Shown: positions 1-10,536 of the stretch, piece after piece | How positions within the stretch are numbered: position 1 is the first letter of the stretch | Layout of the letters: each line of letters begins with the position of its first letter | Assembly (NCBI GenBank): GCA_003427395.1 | Contig: BFEA01000393.1 | Location: 68,941-112,320 of the forward strand | DNA length: 43,380 bases | DNA from: Chara braunii | Taxonomy: Eukaryota > Streptophyta > Charophyceae > Charales > Characeae | Reading direction: 5' to 3' | Program-made: the position numbers and the translations under genes | The notes under the pieces: model-generated | The model's database searches: none | What the model was told of the DNA's origin: nothing | What the model saw: the letters and a program-made list of their open reading frames with translations, nothing else

Positions 1-161
1 AAAAAAAAAAAAAAAAACAGAAAAATCTAAAAAAAAATTGTATGTTATGTAAAACAATAATACAAACAACTTTTACCTGGGAGTCACGTTGGAATACCCA
101 ACCAAATTCGATTTATTATTTTTTTTTTTCAAGAGGTCTATGGCTCCGATCTATTCGCAGG

Positions 162-259
162 GAGCTGCACCTGCAAGAAATCGGGTCCGGCGTTCCTCAT
201 GACAACAACAGAGCTGCACCTGCTGGAAATCTGGTCTAGCGTCCCTCATAACAACAACA
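162..259. repeat. Two tandem copies of a LINE 3'-end-like motif (repeated at 11014-11111)
   Basis: Two units of 49 bp start with GAGCTGCACCTGC at 162 and 211 and end in CCTCAT plus an ACAACAACA run. Each resembles a motif that also occurs in both orientations at the tails of LINE-B and LINE-C (16964-16993, 17181-17213) and at 21415-21447. A T-rich run (about 117-130) lies just to the left, as expected for the poly-A tail of a minus-strand retrotransposon. The genuine locus is 11014-11111. Confidence 0.55.
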
Positions 260-535
260 GATATTAGTCCGAAACGAAAATTCAAGGTTGTTCATGCAGC
301 CCACCTGGCTAGACCACACAGATTTCTTCACCTATCAGGGCGCCAGATACTTAGTTCTACCCTAGCCTGTGTGTACTTCCAGAGATTGAACTGCCAGATT
401 AGTTCAGGTCAGATCATTAGGTGGGGATCAAAGAGCACACTACAGTATACTCCCTGAAATGCGAGCTACATAAAACACGGTGGCCATTGAAGCTTCTTGA
501 TTCAAAAGTTCAAAACAGTTCAAGGTGGGCAGGGG

Positions 536-536
<1 letters not shown>

Positions 537-596
<60 letters not shown>
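537..596. repeat. (CT)30 microsatellite (artefactual copy)
   Basis: Uninterrupted CT dinucleotides. The same tract, with the same length, is at 11389-11448. Leucine-serine frames that run through it are low-complexity translations, not genes. Confidence 0.95.
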
Positions 597-602
<6 letters not shown>

Positions 603-1290
603 CAAGGAATTCTCCAATCTCGTCGCCTCCCCTGCCTGTTTCAAGCCACCCAATCTTGCCAAACGATTTTGTCTGAAGTCACCCGGTCTTGCCCCATGAT
701 CTTGCTTCTATGCGCATGATCATTAATTTCGCCATTGCTGCTCTCAGTGCTGACTGTTTCACCCTGTGAACTGTACAAATTACCCTCTCTAATCCTCCAA
801 TCGACATCATTTTTTTTATAAGTGTCTGCTCCATCTCCAACTTTCTCAATCTCACCATTACCGCTTTCCTCCCCACCGATATGTCGATGTTGAAGACCCT
901 CTTGTTGAGCTTCGTGACGATCTCCACAATGTTCAACCTTTTCGCTGTTCTCCACCTGACTTACGTTTTCCTCACACTTTTCAGTGTCCCCCTATTCTAC
1001 AGTGCCTTTCTCTATCGATACCTCTTCATCACCATTTTGAAGGGAATAATCCTGATGGCACTGGCCTATCACACAGGCCCATCTTAGTTCACCTCCACAG
1101 TTCCCGCATCGCACGTTAAACTCCATAGGAACCCGCTGATGTAGCTGCATACAAAGTATCAAAGTCTTTCTCACGAGGTTGGGCCGGCGATGTAACGGAA
1201 AGGTCTCGCTCATACGGCCTTGTTTGGTGCCACCAGGCTCGAACTATCGACCTCCTGATAGTGAGTACAGTTCCAAGTCGACACTCGTTG

Positions 1291-1328
1291 CTGTCTCTTA
1301 TACACATCTAGATGTGTATAAGAGACAG
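1291..1328. other. Nextera mate-pair junction adapter (Tn5 mosaic ends, tail to tail)
   Basis: The 38 bases are the 19-base Tn5 mosaic end CTGTCTCTTATACACATCT followed directly by its reverse complement AGATGTGTATAAGAGACAG. This is the circularisation junction of Nextera mate-pair libraries. It is library sequence, not genome sequence. Left of it lies a copy of the sequence ending at 12141; right of it lies 1329 onward. That order (fragment end, adapter, fragment start) is what a circularised fragment running from 1329 to 12141 would give, a mate-pair insert of about 10.8 kb. Confidence 0.97.
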
Positions 1329-1378
1329 GCCCCGCACACACACACACCCACACCCACACCCACACCCACACATACACA
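1329..1378. repeat. CA / CCCACA simple repeat
   Basis: A (CA)n run passes into CCCACA units directly after the library adapter. Real genomic sequence probably resumes here. Confidence 0.85.
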
Positions 1379-1596
1379 TGGCAGGAGGGGTTCTTGCCAT
1401 TCGGCAGGCAAACTGCCTCCCCACTTTTTTTGTTTTTATTTTTTATGGAAAAATATGCAATGTATAGAACCCCCCCTCCGCAACAACTTCACGAAAAAAA
1501 AAACTAAAAAAAAACGTTCGCATTCAGGGCCTTTCAGGCTGACCATGTGCCCAAGGGTTCACGAACGTTTGGGCGTTCGGTCTGAGCCAAATGCCG

Positions 1597-1667
1597 GCCA
1601 CCTTAATAAGGGTTATATTTACGACCTAGCTTTCCACTCTGAAAGGTGGTGGTGGTTTAAAAGTGCA
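1597..1667. repeat. Dispersed repeat end, related to 38447-38510
   Basis: GGTTATATTTAC, then TTCCA and AAGGTGGTGGTGGTTTAA, is shared with 38453-38504 at clear but imperfect identity. The last part is the reverse complement of the TTAAACCACCA-type end found at 38285, 40775 and 43064. I read it as one terminus of a small inverted-repeat element; I did not find its partner here. Confidence 0.45.
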
Positions 1668-1813
1668 AAACTGTCATTTACTTCTGGCTTAAGAATGCAC
1701 CGCAGCTCTGGCTTAAGATTGCATGAACATTGTAGCTGTCCAGAGGATGCATGTGGAACCTAAGGGTCGACTTTGTCATTCCACATCATCAAAAGAGAAA
1801 CAAAATCATGCCT

Positions 1814-1895
1814 TGTTACATCACGAAACGAGCGCACTTTGCTAAATAAATGATAAAAATACACCAAACAAACATGAAGAGCACACTGAAACCAT
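1814..1895. repeat. Dispersed repeat shared with 10550-10640
   Basis: The segment from CACTTTGC through an A-rich middle to GAAGAGCACACTGAAACCATTC-like sequence is shared with the spacer of the hammerhead-bearing inverted repeat at 10250-10757. It suggests a second, more degraded member of that element family. No hammerhead-like core was found near this copy. Confidence 0.5.
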
Positions 1896-1950
1896 TCTTT
1901 TGATAATTTCTTCTTCAAGGTCCCCTTTAACTGTGCCTCTCACGTACAAG

Positions 1951-2000
1951 GCTTGCTACATTGATGAAGTTGAGCACAAGCTCCACACATCCCCATGTGC
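1951..2000. repeat. Short repeat, reverse complement of about 20706-20750
   Basis: On the minus strand this region reads CTCAACTTCATCAATGTAGCAAGCCTTG. A similar run, CAACTACACAAATGCAGCAAGCCTTG, lies on the plus strand near 20717. Both give a similar short peptide in one frame (QLHxCSKPCT), but neither sits in a convincing gene. Confidence 0.4.
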
Positions 2001-2330
2001 CATAACTGCTGTCTTGTACGCTGTGAAAAAGACGCACAGCATATTACAGGGAGGGCATAAACAGAGAGAAAATACAAAAAGAAGACGGCAAACGAAGAGA
2101 AAGCGAAAGCAAAGAAAAACAACAGCGAATAAGGGGACGGTAGGAGTGGAATCAAGATGAAAGCACTGGAAAAGACAAAAAGAAGGCTCAAGAATCAGTC
2201 TGTTGTTGATGACAGAGAGGACATACATTGTGAGGATGACACGGATAAGGTCATGGAAGACCTAGGTGCACATTCTGAGTACAACAATTGCCATGATGGA
2301 TGGCATTGAGCATGCTGATGAAACACACCG

Positions 2331-2587
2331 AACAGATGGCATATCGATTGCAGGCCAACATGAAGGAGAACGGGCACTACAAAAGACCGTACGTTCAATA
2401 TAACCCCCATGGCTGCAAAATGGACATATAGTGTCCGGATGCGGAGGGTGCCTGCAGTCAACAAATGGCATGTCGATTGCCGGCCAACATGGAGGCAGAA
2501 CGGGCACCACAAAAGAGCGTACATTCAATATAACACCATGGCCGCAAAATGAGCATATAGTGTCTGGTGCGGAGGGTGCCTGCACTC
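2331..2587. repeat. Two tandem units of about 129 bp
   Basis: The unit starting ATGGCATATCGATTGCAGGCC near 2337 returns as ATGGCATGTCGATTGCCGGCC near 2466, with the rest of the unit also matching. Open frames on both strands cross it, none convincing. No protein family is recognised in 2225-2760. Confidence 0.75.
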
Positions 2588-2982
2588 AAGAAAGGAGGAA
2601 CAATCCTCTGGACACATGGATCCAGAATCCATGTTATTGTAGTAAATGTGACAAAGACGATGACGGTCACAGCCAAGTGTAACAGTGTTTGTAGCTGTGC
2701 AAAGGAGAAGGTCAAAGAGTGTTGATAAATTGTCCTGCTGCAGCACGGGCGGAGAAATGATCTTCGTCATAGTAGAGTGTGTGGACGCTTTGGTGTGGCA
2801 AGAAAACAGCATCGTTCTGTAAAATTCAGCAACATTTATCATGGCATGGACCATGGTGCCGTTGCACCACAACTCCCAGTGGTCAGACGCATGTAAGTCC
2901 GTGTACAGTGCAGGTAGAGATGTGAGACGGTGGATGAAACCACTCACCTGCTTCAGCATTGCATGGTCAAGTTGGTTATCCC

Positions 2983-3444
2983 TCACTGAAGCAGGTCAAG
3001 TTGGTTGTCCCTCGTTGCTACCTGAAGGACCGCAATTGTAAGGCCTTCCCTGGTGTAGTTACAATCCTCTGCGTGTAGGCAGGGAAGATCAACATCAAGC
3101 TGAAGAGCAATTGCAAGAAAGTATGGCGCTGTATAATGCACGCAGTGGAGAACCTGCAGACACATATTAGTTGCAGCCAGACCACAGAGATTGGAGGGGA
3201 TCTTAGGCTGGGGTGCCGGATGCCTGCGAACAATTTGCGGATCACCCAGATGGTGTTGCAAGCCCAAAATGTCCTGGGTTGTTTGCTGGTCAGTCATTTG
3301 CAGATCATGCATGTGGTCTACATTTCGTGGGGCACAAATTTGTGGTTCAGCCAAATGATGGTGGTCAGCCTTTTGCAGATCACCCAGATGGTCTACGCCT
3401 TGTGGAGTAATTTGCAGTTTGTGCAAATCATGTTCTAATCCCAT
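2983..3444 (-). CDS. Unidentified 153-residue open frame, low confidence
   Basis: An open frame begins with a methionine and ends near 2983. Its first half is rich in His, Gln and Asp, with loosely repeated blocks of the type DHLGDLQ / DHMHDLQ / HHLGDPQ, reflecting imperfect repeats in the DNA (CAGATCACCCAGATGGT at about 3236 and 3376). The second half has no visible domain. I see no splice context, signal peptide or membrane segment that would settle whether it is expressed. It may be a chance frame through a degenerate tandem repeat. No family recognised. Confidence 0.15.
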   Translation of the reverse strand: MGLEHDLHKLQITPQGVDHLGDLQKADHHHLAEPQICAPRNVDHMHDLQMTDQQTTQDILGLQHHLGDPQIVRRHPAPQPKIPSNLCGLAATNMCLQVLHCVHYTAPYFLAIALQLDVDLPCLHAEDCNYTREGLTIAVLQVATRDNQLDLLQ

Positions 3445-3920
3445 AACATTTGGGGCCGCATCCTGAGTGAGGTGCCCTATTCTGCAGTTAATTCGTGAAT
3501 ATTAGATGCTGCAGGGCATAAAACAACGTCTCCTGGCTGCTGTCAAGAAGTCAGATTGTCTGCAGGGGGCATAGAGCAGATATTGTTGTTTAGAACGAAG
3601 GGCCAACACCGATTTGGGGCAAAAAAACAAACAAGCTGCTGATCCCCGGATGAGTGATGATGTGGTGCAACGACATCGACGATACACAATAAAAGTAGTG
3701 GTGTGGCAAACTGGAGATGAGCATGCCTCCGACAACAAGGAAAGAGTAATGGGAACGATAGGACGAGAAGAATCTGTTCGCAAGCGAGACCACGGAAGAG
3801 ATGGGGCTGGCGATGATGACCGCAGCCGTCTGCGGCCAAACGCAGATAGAGATGAGAGGGGGTTCGATTGGGCAGGAGTTTGAAATGAAGGACGTGAGTT
3901 AAGAGAGACGGTGATGTTCT

Positions 3921-4187
3921 TTGCACTGGAACTGCAGGAGAGGAAGCTGTAGCAACAAAAAAGTAGGGGGAATTCCAGCAGTGGAAACTGCCGCCGTGAA
4001 AGCTGCAGCAGAGCAAACGGTAGCAGTGGCGGCAAAGGAAGCCATAGCAGCAAAAACTACAGTAGGGGGACTTCCAGCAGTGGAAACTGCTGCCGTGAAA
4101 GCTGCAGCAGGGCAAACTGCAGCAGCGGTAGAAACAGCTGCAGTAAAAATTGTGGCAGAGAGAGGGAGCGAACGCGTCGTCGGTTAG
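3921..4187 (+). CDS. Ala/Val-rich repeat open frame, unidentified
   Basis: The frame encodes 88 residues dominated by Ala, Val, Lys and Thr. Two near-identical blocks (PAVETAAVKAAA) come from a 99-bp tandem duplication that starts GTAGGGGG at 3963 and 4062. Because 99 is a multiple of three, the frame survives the duplication. The sequence before it, from 3614, has another open frame with a stop at 3881-3883, so any gene would need splicing or is broken. There is no recognisable domain. It could be a coding exon with internal repeats or merely a GCAGCA-rich tract. Confidence 0.2.
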   Translation: MHWNCRRGSCSNKKVGGIPAVETAAVKAAAEQTVAVAAKEAIAAKTTVGGLPAVETAAVKAAAGQTAAAVETAAVKIVAERGSERVVG

Positions 4188-4339
4188 CGCAACTCAACAC
4201 TAATTTTCACGCCAAGTCGTCATGTCGTGCAATGCCGCGAGCCGTGCGCCCAGCTCTCTGCGTACGTATGTGCGGAGTTGGGCCACATGATAGGGGGCGC
4301 TGCCTAGGCGTTCGCCGCCTAGCTGCATGGAGATCTTGT

Positions 4340-4583
4340 ATCCAGGCAAAGCATCCGAAATCGAGCAGAAGTAGCTATCCAGCTTGTCATTGGATAAACG
4401 GTGGGATTGCACCGTTGGGTTGTGGAATCCTCTACGAGTCGAAGCTAGGTGAAGCTTCGCATTTTCAAGCAAGGCATCCTAGATCGAGTGGAAGTCACTA
4501 CCAATCGTCCATTTCATCGAACAAGTGGTGGGATTGCATCGTTGGGGTGTAGAATGCTCTACGAGTCGAAGCTAGGTGAAGCT
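4340..4583. repeat. Two tandem units of about 125 bp
   Basis: CTCTACGAGTCGAAGCTAGG occurs at 4431 and 4556. The preceding 90 bases also match (AAGCATCCGAAATCGAG versus AGGCATCCTAGATCGAG, GGTGGGATTGCA in both). It is a diverged tandem duplication with no clear coding content. Confidence 0.75.
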
Positions 4584-4983
4584 AGGGGAAGATTTGAAGG
4601 CTACAGGAGATTACGGAGGTAGGACTACAACAAGCTACGAGACAGCAAGATTTCCTTGGGCTCGGCGAACAACAGTTGAGAAGCGACAGGAGAGAGTTAA
4701 GGAAGAGAATCGTGGAGTCCTAAGATTCGGCTCTACTTGTCAACAAAAGGACAAAAAGTTCCAAACGACCTAACTGCCTTTCCAATTACGGAAAAGGCGC
4801 AGTACGACCCCTGCAAGGTCCTCTACATGTCAACTGACACCAGGGTGACAAAATCAAGTCTCCTCAAGGCAGGGACAAATCTTCAACTACGTTTGTAAAT
4901 ACGTCTATTCAGGGTGAATGTGAGCACTACAGCAGGCAAAGAGAAGACACGAGCTGGGTTTCGTCACTCTTACGTGAGACAAA

Positions 4984-5570
4984 ACATACATCCTTCCCTC
5001 TTTTTCTGACATTCCACTACCCATATCCCCTACCACTAATTGATAGTCTATCTACCCCATGATATCTACACCCCTCCCACTTCTCAATCCCATCCGGTGC
5101 GATTCCAATAGCCCACTCCCCCTAGCCATATTCCCCTTCCATAGCCCACCATAGCCCTAATACCCATCTCTCCTCCACTCCCCCCTCTACTCCCCTACCA
5201 TCCACAGCCATAGCCGTCTTTTGCCCCCATGCCCATAGCACATAATGGCATACGATATATCGGCTCGTAGATATTAAATAATTAAATAAATAAATAAATA
5301 GTAATAAAATAAAATAAAACGCCAGCGCCTATACGTGTGCATCAGCGCTCTCCCACCCCTCTTCTTTAACGCTGTCAATAACCCAACCTCCCCCCTGCTT
5401 ACTCTCACCACGGCTCCCAGCCTGCTAATCGCATCCCCACCCCCCTCCCCCCGCTCCCCTCTGGTTCATCCCCCTACTACCTTCCCCTACTGCCCACATC
5501 TCATTTGTATACGCCTCCTACAGACTCTCCTCTCCTCTCCTCTCCTCACATCTTTCAACAACAACAAGGC
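4984..5570. other. Pyrimidine-rich low-complexity tract with AT-rich core
   Basis: About 600 bases dominated by C and T with CCCCTACC-like runs. They are interrupted at 5272-5322 by ATTAAATAAATAAATA-like sequence and end with repeated CTCTC at 5528-5547. A proline-rich frame at 5335-5574 is a by-product of composition. It lies just before LINE-A and could be its 5' untranslated region, but nothing proves this. Confidence 0.4.
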
Positions 5571-5855
5571 CTAGTCTCTCAACTGAGCGAATAGCACCTA
5601 GAGAGAGGCAAGGAGGGTCAACAGACCTTCCTGTACCAAAACAGCAAGCATGGCGCAGTCCAACTACAGACCGTGCCGCAGCCTCCTTCAAACAAGCTGT
5701 TCAGAATGCCACCTTGACGTACCGCAATCCACAAACGGACAAGGCAACATTTAACATTATAGATTAACGACGCACTCAATTTTTTTATCGAGAAAACAAA
5801 AGTTGAAGATGAACCAATCATAGAAAAACAGAAAATAGAAGGAAAAGCAGAAGAA

Positions 5856-6670
5856 GTGATTATATGGAAGTACCCTGATGGGAAAGTGTCTGGACTGGAT
5901 GATCTCCACGAGAGGCATGCTGTGGTCTTCAATTTTGCACACAATGGAGCAGATCTCGTGCCGGTGAAGAGAACGTGGATTATAGAGACAATAAAAAAGG
6001 AGGCAAAACTCAAACATATTAAGGACGCTCTTTCTCTGCAGAATTTGGGCCGAAACAATATCATGATGGTCTTCAACCATGAAGATCATCGACGGACTGC
6101 AGCAGACATGTAGTCCAGGATCAACGGATTGATCTGCACGATAACCATATGGAAAAAACTGACTGCAGCGAGACAAAATTCGACTTCCACAGTTTCATAC
6201 AAGCAAACACTGATGACATAACATTTCTGGTCCAATTCCACAATATTCAACCGGGATTCCATGGTCTGTTCGTAGACAGACTGGAAAGGCAGTATCCAGC
6301 AAACAAAATTTTCATATGGATTCTGCCAACTCCAGAGTTTCTGGCACCTCACTGTGGATCCATGGCGGTCTTACTGGAAGTCAAGGCAAATGATCCCCCT
6401 ATTTTTCCATAGACGTGGAAATTCCAGATCGAAAGCAGAATACTAGAAATTAAGGTGTCCACTAAAACATATCCGATATGTTTCCGATGCAGGGAACGCG
6501 GCCATATGGGAACTGATCCGAATTGCCCAAAGTTTCTGAAACAGTCAAAGATACAGAAACTCCATCCCAACATGCTTGTGGAAGTTGAGGATGCCCCGGG
6601 CACTTGGTTCATCGTAGATTCTTATTACAATGGTTGGGTGTTCGATGACAATTTGGATGATCCAGTTTGA
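5856..6670 (+). pseudogene. LINE-A ORF1 (gag-like, CCHC zinc knuckle), broken
   Basis: ORF1 proteins of plant LINEs bind the element RNA. Here one frame runs 5856-6113, then after a frameshift another runs 6149-6670 with a single in-frame TAG at 6410-6412. The knuckle (6479-6526) reads CFRC, four residues, H, six residues, C: a CCHC array with a slightly long last gap. It is preceded by a short beta-strand-like stretch (EIKVSTKTYPI), the usual setting of the knuckle in these proteins. The stop and shift make it a pseudogene. The N-terminal part is only loosely recognisable as the LINE gag-like domain. Confidence 0.65.
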
Positions 6671-6981
6671 GTGTGACACTACGCTGATTAGGAACCTTCA
6701 GTGAAAAAACCCAACATTTTCCCCCTTGCAGATAGCAGATGGTAGAAGAAGGCAACAAGGAAAGTAACAGGGAATCTAACAAAGATAAACACCAACCCAC
6801 TGATCGATTCCCGTGTGGTTAGAGAATAAAAAGTCAGGGAAGATCTATTGTGGGACTTGGACTCAGTCCAAGAACATGCAGAACAGGAATAGAACAAAGA
6901 GCCAACAGCTCGTCAAGCGAGGTTGAGACGCTTGGAACAAGAAGCCTACAAAAAACTGGCCAAGACACAAACAAATAACAA

Positions 6982-7829
6982 ATGCACGCTGGATGGAGTA
7001 GACTCACAAGGGATGACGGAGGTGGGTCTCAAGAAAAGGAAGCAAATAATTCGGACAAGAAGAGGGGGACAAAACAACCCTATGTAGAAGAGAAAAGGAA
7101 AAACACAGATTGTGATTCCCTAAGCAAGGAAAGTGAGGGGACCAGGGGGACAACCACAGATAGTGGTTTATATTCCCAACGGTCTCTTCAATGGCTGAGG
7201 GAATACACTGAAAAGGCAAGAAGGGAGAGAGAGCACGTGTTTGATACCAACGCAGCCTATCTGAAGCACATTGAAAGATTGCAGAAAATGGAAAGAATGA
7301 GACAATCACTGACATTGAGAAGTCAAAATACAGGTACGAGACGCTACAGAAAGAGAAGGCAGAGGTATTTTCTGAATCCACTGCCTTCAGGTATGCAGAA
7401 AAGAAGAGGGCAAGAGAACGAGGATTAGTCAGCAAGGACAAAACAATCCTCAACACCAATGACCATTTTCAGGATCTGCGCCCAAAGAAATGGAAGACAG
7501 GGAAATGTCATAAAAAAAAGGAACCAAACTCAGATCAAACAGAGGCAGAAGAGGAATCAGCACGCTCACTTTTGGAAAAACAAGTGGGGTTGGTCGTGCC
7601 TCAAATAGAAAAGTTAATAAAACATAATGCAGAGTACACACCAGAGCTCACTACCATTCAGTACATCGTTGATGGGGAGGCACCACACATGGCGGCGTCA
7701 GCCAAATCAGGAAGATTGACACCGATGGATACCCGCCCGCTGATTACGGCCAGGTACGTCGAGAAAGAGGGAGAATGGCAGATTGCCACATATGTGTCCT
7801 TCACAATCCCAAGGATCGAGGAAGGATAA
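6982..7829 (+). pseudogene. LINE-A ORF1 C-terminal / ORF1-ORF2 spacer remnants
   Basis: The frame at 6982-7428 encodes a highly charged, Lys/Arg/Glu-rich stretch with a probable coiled coil (LREYTEKARREREHVF through MERMRQSL). The frame at 7572-7829 encodes a neutral domain I do not recognise. Position and strand between the CCHC knuckle and the ORF2 endonuclease suggest they are the rest of ORF1, now frameshifted. No catalytic motif is visible. Confidence 0.35.
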
Positions 7830-7866
7830 AATGTAGCTAGTATTGTTCAAGAAAAGGTAACAGAGG

Positions 7867-7990
7867 GGCTCCCATTGGGCGTGTATGGAACAGTTTCCCT
7901 TGACGGTGGCCTGAAGGCCAGCTCCTCCTTGGCTCCCATTGGGCGTGTATGGAACAGTTTCCCTTGACGGTGGCCTGAAGGCCAGCTCCT
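7867..7990. repeat. Tandem duplication, 64-bp period
   Basis: GGCTCCCATTGGGCGTGTAT starts at 7867 and again at 7931, and the following 40-plus bases are identical in both units. It is a young duplication inside LINE-A. 64 is not a multiple of three, so it also shifts any reading frame across it. Confidence 0.9.
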
Positions 7991-8558
7991 CCCAAGATGG
8001 CCAGGAGGATCAGGACCATCATATGGAGCTAGAGAGACACTCCCCTTGCGCCTTCTCTCCCCTGATTGCAAAATTGTCAAAGAAAACCACACTGAGATGT
8101 GGAGGTCATGGAGGACTATGACAGTGATTCCCTACAACGTGCTAGTGGGACCCAACATTCCTGCAGAACAATTGGCGGTATCGGTGGCACACCTCTTGAG
8201 TTCTGGAATTCTGAAAGGAGACAACAATCTGGATTCAAGGGCTTTTGCCATTGATTTGGACATGTATTACAGAAGTGATTGCTCCAAGAATGATATGGAT
8301 GAATAACACGATGAGGATGAGGAAATAGGATCAGAACCGAACCTTGTTCCATGACAGGAAGTCAGTGGAAGCGTGGGGGATTGCAAGCTAGATGATTCAA
8401 TCATCACGGCTATAGAGATGGGTGCGAGCGATCAAGCCCCCTGCTAGACTGATAACCACCATGATCGTAGCCCTGCCTCTTCCCCATAGCCATAATGATG
8501 GAAATCTACGGAATGGGGGAAAACGCCAAGGAAGACCGAGTGGACTCAAAAGACATAA

Positions 8559-9400
8559 GGAATAATCATAAGAAGTTGGAATATTAATAGCCTCAGAAAC
8601 ATTGTTGAGAAAGATGAAAAAATGAATGGCATAATCAAAGGACTGATCGCTTGCACAAATAAAATGGTTGACATCATATTGTTGCAAGAAACCCACCTCA
8701 CCTTCTCAACAAAACACAACAAAATTCGAATTTTTTTAGCAAGGAGACTGGGAGGAATTAAGGATGAAATATGGTCATCAGATAATACATCAACCATGAA
8801 AGGAACAACCATTCCCATACCCAAGTCATCCCGCTTCTACAGGGCAGGGTCGGTATTGGGCAGGGAGGTAGACACGACAAACGGTAGATGGTGCTTTATG
8901 GATGTGAAGTGGAAGGAGGAAGAGTTCAAAGTAATCAGCATCTATTCACCAAACAACTCTGCAGACAGGTCAACATTTATAATGAGCATCTGACACTTGA
9001 TCAACCCCTTGTTGGCCTCTACTCTGGTCGGAGATGGGAATACAACTGTAGATATCTAGATCATCGACCGGTCAACCTACACAGGAGGCGGTGCCCATCC
9101 GAGAGCTGATGATGGACCATAATCTAGTTCAACCATACCGGACTTGCACCCGGGGCAAAAGCCTTCACACTAGTTTAAATGCATCATGCCCACCACATCA
9201 CTTTCTCCTTCATTAACTATTTCCTGATCTCAGAGAGTCTAATGGGAACAACCAAAAGTGCAGAGATCCTGCCCCTCGCACCGTACCCGGGTTTGGACCA
9301 CAAACCCTCGAACTCATTATCAGGTTCGAACAGTGTGTCAAAAAGAGCTCTAGTTTTCAAAAACTCAACAATTCCCTTCCGTTGAGCCAAATTTCCCATG
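8559..9400 (+). pseudogene. LINE-A ORF2 endonuclease domain (APE type), broken
   Basis: This is the start of ORF2. The frame is open from 8559 to 8993. It contains SWNINSLR (the metal-binding Asn region of the exonuclease-endonuclease-phosphatase fold) and DIILLQETHL with the catalytic Glu, then KVISIYSPN. After the stop the similarity is lost until the C-terminal part, where YFLISESLMGTTKSAEILP and DHKPS (about 9197-9310) match the end of the fold in a frame covering 9179-9385. The central catalytic region (the GDFN motif) is missing or unreadable. The enzyme would nick target DNA to prime reverse transcription. Confidence 0.65.
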
Positions 9401-9654
9401 CAGGAGTTTAGGACTGCTGAAAAAATTTGAGGGGAGGTTAGCTACCTACCCAGGATAGGTGGGAGTGGTTTCAAGAAAGTTACTCCACATTATCACAAAC
9501 GGTTGCTAAAATACCAAGAAAACTAGCGAACCACAAGAAGCAAAGGAAGCAATCTTTGGAGATAACCCTGAGGATCACAAAGACAAATCTAATTGACAAC
9601 CCATCTTCCACGCTCTACACAAATATCTTCCAAAAAGCGAGATAATAATTCATT

Positions 9655-10014
9655 ATGTGGAGATGGTGGGAGTTAAAGGGTTTACAAATAGGAGCCAGGA
9701 TGAACGACAACAAGCTAAGCGAATCAATGTCAAAACACTTCTTTGCGACAACTAAAGCAAATTCAAGGGCCAATGCGATAGAAAGTCTGGGGACCCTATC
9801 AAATCCACCACAAACAGTAACAGATATCAAAGGAATGTTGAATGTAGCAAAGGAATTCTACAAATCCTCTACCGTACAAAACCCCCTATGCCTACCCTGC
9901 CCCCCACCAGAGAGGCACGAACCAGAATGCTACAATACTTGGAACAAACGATATCACAGGAATAAGCAGAAGCTTTGGACAAGCCCATCACTATGGAGAA
10001 ATTGCAATTTGTAG
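9655..10014 (+). pseudogene. LINE-A ORF2 linker before RT
   Basis: The 119-residue frame contains SKHFFATTKANSRANAIESL and IKGMLNVAKEFYKSSTV. These match the linker between endonuclease and RT in plant LINEs, and LINE-B has the equivalent SFFAMAQSRAKRSTIDNL. The next element of the family pattern, PITxExL, is present in another frame at 9983-10010. No RT palm motif follows. Confidence 0.5.
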
Positions 10015-10300
10015 AGTATTACTCACCCACACTAGATGAAAAACTCTATAGATTGTTGGTTCACACCACATTACAAGGCAGTAGAACATCCACGAAACAA
10101 AGAAAAGTCTATCACAGCCAAAAAATACACTCCAGACACGCCGCTGGCACTAGAGGGACAACATGGCGCATAGTGACCGCCCCTACCACAGACGCTCAAC
10201 TTGACCAGAGAAAACCGTAGCACGGTGCTATGGAAGTCGTGGTATATTTCGTCAAACAGAACTGCCCGGTACTATATATATATATATATATGTCAGCCTC

Positions 10301-10337
10301 TTGATGAGTCGGTGAAACTCCGACGAAACAGTTTGTC
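10301..10337 (+). ncRNA. Hammerhead-ribozyme-like core, copy A
   Basis: TTGATGA (10301-10307) is followed by stem II GTCGG / CCGAC (10308-10312 with 10320-10324, loop TGAAACT) and GAAA (10325-10328). Then comes a minimal stem III ACA / TGT with loop GTT and the expected cleavage triplet GTC ending at 10337. The consensus is CUGAUGA ... GAAA; the first core C is T here, which should harm catalysis. No pairing partner for stem I is visible next to the core. So the motif is a close match in core, stem II and a tiny stem III, but probably inactive as written. Confidence 0.5.
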
Positions 10338-10455
10338 ACAGCCCCTCGTTTGTTGTCCTCTTCTCCCTCTCTGCCTGCGGTTTACCGGGCAGTTCTATTT
10401 GACGATATATATCCCTCTCTGCCTACGGTTTTACCGGGCAGTTCTGTTTGTGACG

Positions 10456-10536
10456 ATATATATATATATAGATATATATATATATAGATATATATATATA
10501 TATATATATCGTCACAAACAGATATATATATATAGT
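10456..10536. repeat. (TA)n / GATATATA simple repeat
   Basis: Long TATATATA runs interrupted by GATATA and by one end motif CGTCACAAACAG at 10510-10521. A shorter TA run is at 10273-10292. Confidence 0.9.

Larger units (their letters stand above)
1..1289. repeat. Probable artefactual copy of 10853-12141
   Basis: This stretch matches 10853-12141 at a constant offset of 10852, including the length of the (CT)n microsatellite and every open frame checked. It ends at base 1289, one base before a Nextera junction adapter. A biological duplication would not be expected to keep a long CT tract unchanged and stop at a library adapter, so I infer an assembly artefact. Its content (LINE 3'-end-like motifs, CT tract, an acidic open frame on the minus strand) is described under the genuine copy. 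Confidence 0.9.
5750..10015 (+). mobile_element. LINE-A: decayed non-LTR retrotransposon, RT lost
   Basis: Remnants run in the order expected for a plant-type LINE on the plus strand. They are an ORF1 with a CCHC knuckle (5856-6670), a charged ORF1 tail (6982-7829), the endonuclease start of ORF2 (8559-8993), the endonuclease end (about 9197-9330) and the endonuclease-to-RT linker (9655-10014). The sequence leaves the LINE just where the RT finger domain should begin, and the hammerhead-bearing element starts about 230 bases later. Many frameshifts and stops make it non-autonomous. Loss of the 3' half is unlike ordinary 5' truncation and points to deletion or rearrangement. Confidence 0.75.

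Noticed and set aside
421-719. Leu/Ser-rich open frames through the CT tract
   Set aside because: They are translations of a dinucleotide microsatellite in two frames.
5335-5574. Proline/leucine-rich small protein
   Set aside because: It follows from the C/T-rich composition of the tract.
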